Below, one piece after another: positions 21,483 to 33,684 of a stretch of DNA of 64,000 bases (position 1 is the stretch's first letter; every line of letters starts with the position of its first letter). The stretch lies in NCBI RefSeq assembly GCF_048544455.1, contig NC_133529.1, forward strand, positions 43,439,456-43,503,455, given 5' to 3'. A program made the position numbers and the translations under genes. The notes below the pieces were generated by a model, which worked only from the letters and a program-made list of their open reading frames with translations, was not told the origin of the DNA and did no database searches. Source of the stretch: Silene latifolia (lineage: Eukaryota > Streptophyta > Magnoliopsida > Caryophyllales > Caryophyllaceae).

Positions 21483-22615
21483 TTTTTAGGAAAATAAAAC
21501 CAATATGCAGTTTATATATATGATGCTTGGACTGATAGTTTTTAAAATTTGTTCATTAATACCTGTTTGTTTTTCAATGGTCAAGGAAAATAATAATATC
21601 TACTCTGTATAATCAACTTAATGATGCAACAAATCTCCTTCTTTCGAATAACAACCATAATTTAATCATTGCTGGATCAAATTGTAATTATGTAAAAATA
21701 TTTAGAGGTAGTTAGAATGTTATATCTCCCGGTCAAACTATAGAAGTACGTTTGAATGTGAACCAAATTCTGACGCAATACTACATGTCTAGGGCTGCTT
21801 ATGACCCCCTCTCTATAGCAATAGTCTTGGCCCCCATCTTCTCATTTGAAACAAAATATTTCACGCAGACCCCTATTTTTCTTCCCTATTCACACACATG
21901 ATCTAAAACAATCTCATACCTTGAAAGATTGATCATTGTCTCCGAAACTTATCTCATATTTATCCAATCAAGTGAAAAACTAAACCCCTACTTTTAGAAA
22001 AATTCACCATCCAATAGAAACTAACCCTTGCTCTCGACAATGTTGGTTTTTTAGGAAAATAAAACCAATATGAAGTTTATATATATGATACTTGGGACTG
22101 AGAGTTTTTAGATTTTGTTCATTAATACCTGTTTATTTTTCAATTGGTCAAGGAAAACAATAATATCTACTTTGCATAATCAACTCAATGATGCAACAAA
22201 TCTCCTTCTTTAGAATAACAACCATAATTTAATCATTGTTGGGTCAAATGGTAGTTACGTAAAAATATTTACAGGTAGTTAAATGTTATATCTCCCAGTC
22301 AAACTATAGACGTACCTTTGAATGTGAACCAAATTCCAACGCAATACTACATGGCTGGGGCTGCTTATGACACCCCTCTATAACAATTGTCTTTCCCCCA
22401 TCTTCTCATTTGAAACAAAAGCTTTCACGCAGACCCCTATTTTTCTTCCCTATTCACACACATGATCTAAAACAATCTGATCTCATCCCTTGAAAGATCG
22501 ATCCTTGTCTTCGAAACTTCTCTCAAATTTATCCAACCAAGTGAAAAACTAAACCTCTACTTATAGAAAAATCCACAATCAAATGGAAACTAACCCTTGC
22601 TCTAGACAATGTGTT
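21483..22615. repeat. Two-copy tandem duplication of about 567 bp in Helitron A
   Basis: Both copies begin with TTTTTAGGAAAATAAAACCAATATG (21483 and about 22048) and end near AACCCTTGCTCT (22023 and 22592). They differ by scattered point changes and small indels, so the duplication is not recent. No coding region spans it. Confidence 0.88.
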
Positions 22616-23400
22616 TTGAATTAATATTTTACTTTAATTCGGATTGATGGGGTCAAGATTAAGTTTATCAGTATGATCTTTTGAGGTTTCTTGTTATTAT
22701 TCATGTTACCTATATGTTTTAATGCAAGCGATATTTTGCTGATAAATAACCTTATTTATTATCACTATCCTCGTTGAACTCACCAGCCTCCACAAATGCA
22801 CCCTCCCACCACCCCACTAATTTACCCGCAAAATAAAACATCAGCCACTGTGATTAGTTCTTACTACTTGAAACAACTTTCAATCCACTAACACTATCAC
22901 TACCTTTCTGCCACGTTTTACATCTAAGAAGTCATAAATCACATTCAACTCCATGAAAATATGGATCCTCGTCTCCCTTATCGAAGACAATTTATTTCTC
23001 CTTCAACAAAGAAAAGTTTAAGAAGCAATCTTCCCTCTTATCTCTCTCATTTTTCCTTCCTAGTCGTTTTCTCGTCCCCTCCCCTACCTCCATTCCAGAT
23101 ACTCAAACAAAGTGTTTAGGTACTATGTTTGAAAACAGAATAAGTTTGAATATTATATATATACACGAACTTTGTTATTTATTTTATTTTGCATAAATAA
23201 ATCTTACTACCCCCATCTCATTTTTATTGTCCTTTTTTCTTCAAATTTTATTATCTCATAATTATTATCCCCTTTCTAGATCTAGTAAGAAAAAACTTTA
23301 GTCAATAAATATTCTTCACTTAAAATATATAAATTTAAGGAAGTTCAAATAAGTTAGCTAAAAGTTATAAATCACACATTGTACGAAGCTGTATAATCAT
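22616..23400. other. Helitron A interior without recognisable features
   Basis: Non-coding, AT-rich, with a CT-rich stretch near 23040-23100. I see no gene or repeat boundary until the LINE-2 target duplication at 23393. Confidence 0.4.
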
Positions 23401-23530
23401 TTTTTTATTTTTATTTTGGTCAAATGTGAGCTTTTTCATTAAAATATCCAAAATCAAATACATCGTTTCAGTACAATTTCAACAGCTAAAGATCTCCTTT
23501 TCCTAAAAATGGTTAAACAGTATCTCTTAA

Positions 23531-26500
23531 TCACAACCAAATACTATGCTCATTACTAGCAGGCCACTGTTCCTGCATCATCAGTTTCACACGCAGACAT
23601 ACGAATCTTTTAATTTCCTTCACCAAATTCTCAGGTCTTCTGACAACAAGATCAACCCTGCAAGAATTCCTTTCCATCCACAGAGTGTACCATGTTGTAA
23701 TTTGTACCAGTCTGCAGATATTCTTCAGAGTAGGCAATCCCTGTACATTCCCATTTAGTGCACTACTCAACCAGTTATCCAGAAGTAGCACCACAGTCCT
23801 GTTGTACTCACACTGAGTAAACAAGTGCTGGTGTGTTTCAGTCTCCTTTTCACAGATGACACACATGCTACTCTCACAAATATTCAGCATATGCAATTTA
23901 TCTCTCAGGTTCAAGGCTTCCTGCTTAATAAGCCAGCCTATAATAGAGTGCTTGGGCAAAAACCAGCTATCCCAAACCTCCTTATACCACTGTACAGGAG
24001 GGTGCTGCCCCTGCAACAGTTGGTATCCAGTCTTCACAGTATACCCCTTCACATCCAAAGTCCACTGATCCCCTACATAACCCATAGCCATCAACTTCCT
24101 AGTTTTACATATATTCCTCCAGTTCCAATTGGAATCAGGAGGAGGTTCATATGAATGCCAATGTTGTCCTTTCAAATAAACATGATCCACCCACAGCACC
24201 CACAGTCTATCAGCCTTTGTATAAATCCAATTCACTAGTTTACCAACACTTGCAGCATTCCAAAGTTCAGCATTCTTAACACCTAACCCCCCTTCCTTCT
24301 TGCTAGTACAAATAGTAGTCCAGGCAACAAGAGGAGCTCTATTATATTCAGTACCTCCATCCCAGAAAAAATTCCTACACACAGCTTCAATTCTCTTGAT
24401 AGTTGATTTTGGAATCAAGAATATAGATCCCCAGTAATTGTGCAAAGTATTCAGCACTGAATTAACCAGGGTGAGTCTCCCTGCATAGCTCAACTTCTTA
24501 GCCCCTATACTTCTTACTCTGGCCACAATTCTCTCCACCAGGATAGAATAGTCCTGCTTAGATAGCCTCCCTGGTTGGATAGGAATTCCCAGATACTTAA
24601 ATGGTAAGTGACCTTCTCTGAAGTCTGAAACCTGTAAAATATCCTTCTTGACAGTAGCTTCCACTCCACAGAAAACCACTTCAGACTTGGCAGGGTTCAC
24701 CTTTAGCCCAGAAGTAGCAGAAAAGGTAGAGAATGCTCTCAACAGCAGCATAATGGACCTAGTGTCACCTTTACAAAATAATAATAAATCATCAGCAAAG
24801 AGCAGATGGGTTAACCTCAAAGCTCCACACAGTGGATGATATCTAAAAAACCACTTCTCAGTTGCATAATCCAAGATCCTATAGAGGTACTCCATACAAA
24901 TGGTGAAGAGCAAGGGAGAAATTGGGTCCCCTTGCCGTAGCCCTCTTTTACCAGAGAAGTAACCAAACATAGAGCCATTCAAATTCAGAGAAAAGGAGGT
25001 AGTTGTAATACAGGTCATCACCAATCTCCTAAACCTATCAGGAAAGTTCATTGCACTCAGCATCTCATCAATAAAAGTCCATTCAATTGAGCCATATGCT
25101 TTTTGGAGGTCCAGTTTGAACATACACCTAGGAGAAGAGGTACTCCTATGGTATAGCCTAACCAAGTCCTGACAAATCAGTATGTTTTCAAGGATACTCC
25201 TACCATGCACAAAAGCACCTTGATTCCTGCTAATTATATCAGGCAGGACCCCAACCAATCTCTTGCACAACAATTTTGAGATGGTTTTATACAGGACATT
25301 ACAACAGGCTATTGGCCTGAAGTGCTTGACAGAAGTTGGTCTATCCATCTTAGGGATCAATTTTATAGAGGTGGCATTGATTTGAGTAAGAAGCTTGCCA
25401 GTATCAAAAAAAATTTATAATAGCAGCACACACCTCACCCCCTACTATATCCCAGGCATCTTTGAAAAACAGGCTTGTGTAGCCATCAGGCCCAGGTGAT
25501 TTGTCCTTGGGAATGCTAAACAGACATTCTTTAACTTCCTCAACAGAAACAGGTGTGTTCAACAAAGTCTAGTGATCAGTAGTACAGCATTTCCCACGCT
25601 GGACCACATTTATATTCACATGCTCCACCTGACTATTAGATCCAAGAAGATCCTGATAGTACTCCAGAAAAGCATCTTGTATCTGAGCTCCATCAGTACA
25701 TAACACTCCATGCTGGTTCTCAATACATAGGACTTTATTTTGCATTACACGTTTCCTCATAGCATTGTGAAAATAAGCAGAATTAATATCTCCCTCCAGT
25801 GACCATTGCAGCTTGGCTTTCTGAATTAGAAAGCTATCTCTAGCTCTCTGAAGATCCCTCAACTCTTGTGCCACAAGGCATTCCTGTTGGACTAACTCAG
25901 TATCTCCAGGCCTAACCACCAGTTCTCTCTGGATTTTATCAAGCAACATACCAGTCACATTAAAACTTGTTTCAATATCAGAGAAACCGTGCTTATTAAG
26001 TTGCTTCAACTCTGGTTTCAGCACCTTTAACTTCTTCACAACTTGAAACATTTTAGTCCCATCTTTCTTCCTATTCCAAACATTTACAACACAAGGCTTG
26101 AACACCTCAGATTGCCCCCACATATTAAAGTATTTAAAGTTTCTCCTGCATTTAATTTCACTAGTCCTATCAACAATAGTACAAGGACAATGATCAAATA
26201 GTCCTTCAGGGTGAAAATGAGCATTATAATTACCATAAGCTTCCATCCATTCAAGATTTCCCATTGCTCTATCCAGCCTACTGTAGACTCTATCATGTGG
26301 TACATGTTTATTTGACCAAGTATACAGTGCACCAGAGGCTTGAATATCATCCATACAACATAAGGAAATACATTCCTGGAACTGTTCCATTTCCCTTTCA
26401 GTAGAACTACCACCTAATCTTTCTATTGGACTCAAAATAGTGTTGAAATCCCCTAACCAGAGCCAAGGTTCAGCACATGTGACAGCAGTCTGCTTCAAAA

Positions 26501-26878
26501 AGTCCCAAAGACTCTGCCTCTCTTCAACCCCATTAAAGGCATATATCATAGTTAACAAAAATTCCTTATCATCTGTTCTAGATATAACTTTCATATGTAT
26601 ATGTTGTAATCGTAGGAAAGGAACCGAACTCGAAAACACTCAAAGCTTCCAAAAACTCCAAATCCCCCCCCCCCCCCCCCCTTGTGCCAGCTACTATTAG
26701 TAGACACACTCCACCCCTCACACAGGTTAGTGCACTTATTCAGAAACTTGCTAGGCTTTATTTTTGTTTCTAAAATTCCAAAAAGGGCTATTCCATTATT
26801 CTGCAAAAACCATTTAACCGTTTTCTGTTTATTGATATCATTTAGCCCCCTAACATTCCAAAACCCAATATTATGCAT
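23531..26878 (-). pseudogene. LINE-2 ORF2: endonuclease, reverse transcriptase, zinc-binding domain
   Basis: The start is the ATG at 26878 (MHNIGFWNVRGLND), 37 bases after ORF1 stops. An exonuclease/endonuclease fold follows (ILETKIK, LWLGDFNTILS, FDHCP in place of SDHxP), then RT (FRPIACCNVLYKTISKLL, FKLDLQKAYGSIEW, GLRQGDPISPLLFTICMEYL, catalytic FADD in HLLFADDLLLF) and a zf-RVT domain (CVICEKETETHQHLFTQC). Endonuclease nicks the target and RT copies the RNA there. Three lesions break the frame: a run of 18 C at 26664-26681, a single TAG at 25569-25571, and a T-homopolymer shift near 25400. All three could be recent or even assembly errors, so the copy may be young. Confidence 0.88.
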
Positions 26879-26915
26879 CTAAAACCAGTGGAGGGGGATC
26901 TTTTCCATTCGCGCA

Positions 26916-27932
26916 CTAACCCCCCTTTGGAGTAGCCAGTTTGTTCAAGGCATCAATTAAAGTAAAAGGTCCAGAACCCCCCTTAGCCCTATACCCTGCA
27001 AAGCTCTCATGTCTACTCATTCTCATGACATTTCTAGCAGGTGTAGATTTCACCATACTAGCTAGAGGAGGAAAAACCTCAGGTGTAAATATAGCAGCAG
27101 GATGCTCAAACACTGTGTTCTCTACAGTCTTCTGGACAGGCCGCCATACTTTTTGTGGATGCACCTTAGGTGGACCTGGTTTTGGCTTAGGCTTTGCTTT
27201 CCTGCAATGTAGTGAACTATGACCCAACCCTTTACAGGTAGAGCAGGACATAGGTTTCCATTCATACTCAACCCTAACATCAACCACATGACCACCCTCA
27301 TCCAGAAATCTAACTTTCTCTTTCAGCACCTGATCAATAGTCAGCTCAACCATAACCCGAGCAAAACTCAGTCTGGTTTTGTCCTGTGTAGCAAGATCCT
27401 TCCTAACGAATTTACCCACCAGTCCTGCAATACTAGGAAGGCAGTCCCCCCAAAATTTAAGGGGTATGCCATAAAGTTTCACCCAGACAGGCACCTTATC
27501 AACCTTCTCCTTAATCAACTCAACATCTTTTGACCATGGACGAAGAATAATAGGTTTGTTTTCAAAAAGATAGGGCCCAGAATTCAACAGGTTATCTCTT
27601 TGTGCTAGCGTCTTAAGTCTAACCAAAAAGACACCATTCTCCATAAACGAGACTCTATCCACATCATATTGATCCCATAATTTGTAAACATAATCCTCTA
27701 CCATCTCCCTTGGTAGGTTAGCACCAAGAACATAACCATACACAGCAGTGTTCCAGAAGTCTACCTCAGATTTGATGTCCTCAGAAGTAAACTGCAGGTC
27801 ATTCAGTTCCTCATCTTCCATAATAGACTCCATTATCAGCACATCTTTTCCATTTTTCCTCTGCTTCCATCCCGATTTATCTGCACCATCCTCAGACAAA
27901 TTTATCACCGGTATCCCTGTTAGTTCAGCCAT
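26916..27932 (-). CDS. LINE-2 ORF1: DUF4283 and zinc-knuckle nucleic-acid-binding protein
   Basis: ORF1 of plant L1-type LINEs binds the element RNA. The 338-residue product has a DUF4283-like domain at about residues 45-215 (VPVWVKLYGIPLKFWGD and a VMVELTIDQVLKEKV stretch) and a CCHC knuckle, CSTCKGLGHSSLHC, near residue 235, then a basic proline-rich tail. The frame stays open upstream of the Met at 27932 to a TGA near 28135, with an S/T/P/K-rich segment but no in-frame ATG. An out-of-frame ATG at about 28111 suggests a one-base change near the original start. It sits 37 bases before ORF2. Confidence 0.85.
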   Translation of the reverse strand: MAELTGIPVINLSEDGADKSGWKQRKNGKDVLIMESIMEDEELNDLQFTSEDIKSEVDFWNTAVYGYVLGANLPREMVEDYVYKLWDQYDVDRVSFMENGVFLVRLKTLAQRDNLLNSGPYLFENKPIILRPWSKDVELIKEKVDKVPVWVKLYGIPLKFWGDCLPSIAGLVGKFVRKDLATQDKTRLSFARVMVELTIDQVLKEKVRFLDEGGHVVDVRVEYEWKPMSCSTCKGLGHSSLHCRKAKPKPKPGPPKVHPQKVWRPVQKTVENTVFEHPAAIFTPEVFPPLASMVKSTPARNVMRMSRHESFAGYRAKGGSGPFTLIDALNKLATPKGG

Positions 27933-28282
27933 CGTTTTGGTCTTGGTTGCATCCCCCGAACAAGGTACAGGGTTACCCCTACCTGAGACAGGATTTTCCC
28001 CAGCTGATGGTACTCCGGTAGCATTCTTTACAGACGTTGGTGGCTTACGTGTTGCTTTTGGTGTTTTTGTTTTTGTTTTTGACGAAGATGATTCAGGTTG
28101 TTCACTAAAACCATGATCGCCATTATTAATTGCTCAATTTAATGCAGAAATTAAGATGAACAGTAGAACTAGGGTTTAGGGTTTATTTCTCTCAATAATC
28201 GCTTTCTCTCTCATGAAAACCTATTTCGTGAGGGAGTGCACTCGGCTTTACCGGGGTACAAACCTTGTTACGTAGGGGAAGT

Positions 28283-29726
28283 TAATCATTTTTTTATTAA
28301 TATGAAATAAATGTCATAAACTTCATGAGAATATTAATGCGGTAGAGAACTATAGAAGAGTTGGCAAGTACGTGACCCCCTTTTAGGTTTAAATTTTTTC
28401 ATTTATTTTTATATTTTTGCCTAAAGGTGGTTAAAGCATTGTATTATGCATGACGAATATGTCTCACCCTTCCCAATTTGCATCTCTCCCTAAATTATAC
28501 TCGTGATGTGCTCAATTTACACACAAAAAAATATAGCATCAACAATAATTAGTTTGCTCCATATAATTGAATAGTACCATTTTTTATGCATGTAAATTTG
28601 TCAGAAGAAAAGCTTGAGAGAAACGGTCTTCACTATGTTAGGGAAAGACTACTCTTACCCTTTTATGTGTTTTTCATGACTTTTTTTTAATGTATCTAAT
28701 AATTTGAATCTTAACCTTATACATATTTCTATAATAAGTGTATCTAATTTACCTTCAAGCCTCATTCAAATCTATTTTATTACTCATGGTACCATTTTTA
28801 CTTTAAATTATAAAACAATCGCACAATAAAGTTTTTCAAAACATTTACTCATTTGTCATAATATGATATTTCGATTCGCAAATTAGCAACTTTCTTTATC
28901 TTTTAATACTCCTTGAAAAATAGATATCAAAGTTCTTACTTATCAATAATTTGTGAATATAATATTTATGTTTTGATTAATATACTTTTATATAATGACA
29001 AATGAATGTAAATAATATAATAAAAAATTATCAATAGAAGTTGAAGTGTATTGTGAGGGAAATAACTTTAAAATTAGTAAGAGAAACACATATGACATTT
29101 AAAAAATAAACTTCGTATTATGTATAATTAAATATGACATTAGCAATAACAAAAGACGTAGGGGCATATTTCAGCGTTCATTTTACTCTTTACATGAGTA
29201 AATTCCATGTAGTACGTATTATGCATGCACATTTGTCACAACCCAGTTCGGCCTAGGGCCTTTTAGCCTCATAATACCTCATTTTTTTAAATTAGAAGTT
29301 GTTATAAAATTGGATATTATAAATATATCAAAGCTTTTTTGGCCTTCTAATTTAATAAAAAGTGAACAAATACTAATGAATAATTTTTTAATATTAATAA
29401 ATAGTAGATAATTAATTTATTTCCTGTTTCTAATAAAAAAATTGTAAAATAATTAATTAATTCTCATTTCTAATAGGAAAATCATATTCCTAATAATAAT
29501 TATTATCTCCTAATTCTAATAGTATAATTAGGAAAAATAAGCCTTAATAAATTGTTAATTTATTTCCTATTTCTAATAGGAAAATTGTAAAATAATTAAT
29601 TAATTCTCATTTTTAATAGGGAAATTATATTCCTAAGTATAATATAAAAATTGTAAATAATTAATTATCTCCTAATTCTAATGCTAATAGTATAATTAGA
29701 AAAAAAAAAGCTCCTTTAGTTATATA
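28283..29726. other. Helitron A interior right of LINE-2
   Basis: AT-rich and non-coding, apart from the direct repeat at 29412-29700. Confidence 0.4.
29412..29700. repeat. Imperfect tandem duplication of about 143 bp
   Basis: TTAATTTATTTCCTxTTTCTAATA followed by AAAATTGTAAAATAATTAATTAATTCTCATTT occurs at 29412 and 29555. Each copy ends in TATCTCCTAATTCTAAT. It lies close to the 5' end of Helitron A. Confidence 0.8.
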
Positions 29727-32199
29727 CTAGATTTAATACCCGTGCAATGCACGGGCCTATCCGTAATAAGCTACTCTCTCCGACCCAGACTAAAGGTAAC
29801 ATTTACTATAAACGGACGATCCAAATCAAAGGTAACATTCTTAAATTATAATTGATCAGATTAAAATAGTCTTTATATTTAACACAATAATCGTTTTACC
29901 TAAAATTTTGAGTTTATGAACCTTATATTCTTGGATTTTTATTTCTTCTACTATTATTGTTACCAAATTTGCGTACTTAGAACTTTGGTGGTAACTGGTA
30001 TATTTTCTTTTAAAATAATAAACTGAACGAATATCACGTGTATAAAAATTTAAACATTTGTTTTGGTTTAAATTAGCTCCTAATTATCCATATGTCCTTT
30101 ATAAATGTACAAATTCTCATTTGTGATGGCATATTCGTCGCAAGTTTGCAGAGATGATCGAAACTCTTTTATTCATTATAGCTTTATATGTGGCTTTCTA
30201 ATTATTATGCCGTTCATTTACAAATTTCAATCTCACTAATTATTCAGAGACCATATTTTTCGTATCACGTTATGTGTTATTTTGAACTCTTTCAGAATTG
30301 ATTATGGTTTAAAGTGACTTTTTCATAAGCAAGTAAATTTGAGGGGCTTGAGGGTTTCTATAGAAAATAAGGACCTACACCTACTTCGAGTAAAGGCAGA
30401 AAGCAGTCAAGCACCACCTTCTAAATCCTTCGATTTACTATAATTATTAGTTTGTTGTTAGTCTGTTACTATCAAACATATGTTGGTGATTACTAATTTA
30501 CTATACGAAAATTTTGCATACACTCTTCGACGTATCAAGGAGGACCACACTTGTCATTAAAGCCCAAAGAAAATGGTTGTTCTCTGCCCTCCAAATCCTT
30601 CTACTTTCATTTTGCTAACCAAACAATGGATTTCCCAACCTTCCAATTGCTTTTCTTCCTTTCTTCTCCAAATCTCTCAATCCAAACACACTCTTAGAGA
30701 ACTAAATAAAGCAATTATATTAGAATAAATATAGCAACACAAATTGTTTTATAAGACCAATATTCAGGTAAGACTAACCCAATAACATAAGGCCCCACAA
30801 AATTACTTAATTTTTTTTGGTGACAAACAAAATTTACTTAATAAAAATATGAAATAGTACTTTTATTTTAATAACCTAATATTTTAAATTAATAACTTAC
30901 ATATTTAAATATGTTAGTTTTTATCATAAAGTATAAAGTTATCAAAATAAAATAAAAAACTTAATATATCAATGTTTTTGCTTAGGCTTTTCTCCTATTG
31001 GGCCAGTTCTATACTATAGGACGGTCCTATAGGAGAGTTGCTGATCTTGTTGGATAAAAATAGCAAAAACGACAATGGAGGGTAGGAAGAGTAATTACAA
31101 TGTGGCAAATGGGTTAACTGGGCTGGGTTCAGAGTGGGTTAATTTTGATTTATTTTGGGTATGCAAGAGTTCAGGTCGGGCCGGGTGATTCGGGTCAACC
31201 ATTATCAAAATAATAAATATTCGGGTCATGTTATAATGAGTCGACTCAATTTGGTTTTGGCTAAGCTTGGGTCTTGAGTTCGGGATCGGGTCGGTTATTT
31301 CGAGTCCTTAAGGCCGGGTCAATTTTGCAAGGTCTAGGAAAAGGTGACGTTCTAACTTTCTGTTGAGCTTATTCACACTTTTGCTCGTAGAAAAACTTTG
31401 GGGGAAAATAATAATAAAACACGGTGGCATACCTACTGGATGAAGCATATAAAAAAATTAATTGTACATAAATTACAGTATTTGACGAAGGAATCGTACA
31501 TGCTATAATTTGCATATGAGCGAATAATCACTACTTCATTATTAATGTTGCATACAGTTGCCAAAAAAAAATATATTAATGTGTCATAGTATTACATAAA
31601 AGTACAACACATCACCCATAAATCTTATTTTTGTATCCATTGAAATTATTCTCAAAACATTAGTATTTCTCTATTATATAGGAGACTTACTCGATCACAT
31701 AACAAACCAAACGAACTTATAACTTGTGTTGTGCGAACTTGTTTATTTGATTTCCATTATTTTCATTCTGCATCAAAATTGGTACCTGCGTAGCATGCAT
31801 TGCCATAATTTGCTTCCTATAAAAACAATTAATTTGAAAACATAATTAGCAAAACTCATCAAACCACCTTCATAGACAATATAAATATAACAGAAATACA
31901 GGTTATAAACTAATGTAAAATCACAATATAGGCAACATGAATCTCGTGATAGTGTTTTGTGCTCGTTATATATATACATATAGGTGTATAAATTTTTTTT
32001 AAGTAGAAAGTCTGACTATATGATTAATTGCATTTGGGAGTAGACTCACCTTGAAATTTGCTAATACCCAACGTCTTATAGCATAAGAGTAGTGAAATTA
32101 TATCTTTTGTTAAATTCTTATATTTATTTTAAATGTAGTCTTTCACGAAAGTTGGAGACTTTATAAACGCTCGAAAAAAGCTTCCTTTATTAATATAGA
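29727..32199 (-). mobile_element. Helitron C, non-autonomous, inside Helitron A
   Basis: On the minus strand it starts TCTATATTAATAAAGGAAGC (32199) and ends with the hairpin CCCGTGC-ATT-GCACGGG, spacer and CTAG (29727-29730). The flanks are A (29726) and T (32200). It sits four bases from the 5' terminus of Helitron A and has the same orientation. No helicase coding is present in its 2.47 kb. Confidence 0.85.
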
Positions 32200-32203
32200 T
32201 AGA

Positions 32204-32492
32204 TATTGATGATTTTATTATAAAAGTTCCTTATTAAATTAATTATTTCGAAGTGTATGGATGTATTTTGGAAATATTTATATTTATCGTCTTCATTCTC
32301 TATTTTATTATTTCTTATTTTGACCTACCTTGAATGAGTTAAAATGTCCGTGCAACATTTGGTTATTTTAATTTACTAATCATCTCTTTTATATAAGCTC
32401 TCCAAGCGTTTTAATAATACCCAACCCAATTTCTAATCAGATAATCCATTGTATGAGCTAATGGACCCAAAGCCCACATACTAACCCTCTTA
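32204..32492 (+). other. Piece of the TGTAACACCCC solo LTR between Helitrons
   Basis: This 289-bp piece continues the LTR text that was broken at 21292. It is AT-rich and has no gene. Confidence 0.55.
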
Positions 32493-33622
32493 TCAATACT
32501 ATATATTAATTCCAGAAACCAAGGGACTTCAATGTAATTAAAGAAAGTTATACAAATTAATTATACTATATAGTTTTAAATCACTAGCACCGTGTGATGG
32601 ACCCAATTAAGGGATCTCAATGCAAATACTATATAGTTTGGGTTAAAATTAAATTATATAGAATCTTGATAATTTTCCTAAACATTTGTAAGAGACTAAA
32701 ACATGGTCAATTTCCTTAAAATAAAATAATTAATTAAGATGGTCAATTTCAAGGAAGACTAAAAGAAAGAAGATGCTTCATAATTTTCCTAAATATTTAC
32801 AGAAGAGTAGTAGATGGTCAATTTCCTTAAAATAAAATAATTAATTAGTATAAACATGCACACTTATGGTATTAATTATTATCATCATAAAAATATATAT
32901 TAAATTTAAAATCGATGCAATTTTATTAAACTTTATAGTTTATTAGATGTATAGAGATGTTAATTATTTAACATACAAAAATATAATATAAGTAGGTTAT
33001 AAATAATTCAAGTTAGATGCCATAATATATAATATAGCATAATTCTTTCGATTTGATTTAGTGCATATACGTAATATATTTATATAAATATATAATCTTC
33101 TTAAAATTGCATGCCAAAGTAGTAAAAGGAATTTCGCCAGTAAAGAAAAGAATTGTAGTAACATTGATATAGTTATATGATAGTAATCACTTATTTGAAT
33201 AGTAACAATATTATTAGCGAAATTAGTGAAAGTGGAAGAAACAACAACGGGAGCAGTGAAATAATTAATATTAATGCGACAATAGTGAAAGTAACAATAA
33301 TTACCGCGGGAGTAGTGAAATTATCAACATTAATGCGGCAGTAGTGATAGTAACAATAATTACGACGGGGGAGTGAAAGTAACAATGATTACGGGCAAGT
33401 AGTGAAATGTTATTACTATTGTTTTATTGATAAGAGTAAAATATTTATAGTGGGAGTAGTGAATTTGTCTTAAAATTTATTTCATCGTAATTCTAGGATA
33501 TGTCATAAAAAAATATATTAATGATAAATTTATGGGTTATGCAACCTTAAGTAATTTTATTAATGAAAAAAAAATTAATGGTGAGTAGAGGTAGCCCGGG
33601 CGAAGCCGGGCACCAATACTAG
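32493..33622 (+). mobile_element. Helitron D, non-autonomous
   Basis: It starts TCAATACTATATATTAATTCC (preceded by A) and ends with a hairpin GCCCGG-...-CCGGGC at 33594-33611, a short spacer and CTAG at 33619-33622 (followed by T). It is on the opposite strand to Helitrons A, C and E. The interior near 33180-33480 has AGTGAAA-AGTAACAATAATTA repeats, about five loose copies. No protein is encoded. Confidence 0.7.
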
Positions 33623-33684
33623 TTAATATAAAACCTAAGCTAGCAACTAGGTTGCTCATTCTTTTCTATGTGAGTAGCTGCCGC

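Larger units (their letters stand above)
23401..28282 (-). mobile_element. LINE-2: near full-length L1-type LINE
   Basis: A target duplication of about 16 bp, TAATCATTTTTTTATT, occurs at 23393-23409 (one extra T) and 28283-28298. The minus strand reads 5' UTR, ORF1 (27932-26916), ORF2 (26878-23531), a short 3' UTR and an A-rich tail merged with the target site. Long, variable TSDs and a T-rich target are the mark of target-primed reverse transcription. It inserted into Helitron A. Confidence 0.9.
21293..32203 (-). mobile_element. Helitron A, non-autonomous, interrupted by LINE-2 and Helitron C
   Basis: Read on the minus strand it ends with the hairpin CCGTGC-AAC-GCACGG, a short spacer and CTAG (at 21293-21296), and starts TCTATATATAACTAAAGGAGC; the first four of these bases are 32200-32203 and the rest lie left of Helitron C. 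It is flanked by A and T, the Helitron target. No Rep/helicase coding is seen. Its own sequence is about 3.55 kb: 21293-23400, 28283-29726 and 32200-32203. Confidence 0.8.

Noticed and set aside
23546-24154. Plus-strand frames opposite LINE-2 RT
   Set aside because: Shadows of the strong minus-strand ORF2 frame with recognised RT motifs.
31773-33385. Small frames in Helitrons C and D as possible helicase remnants
   Set aside because: Short, low-complexity translations without Rep or helicase motifs.
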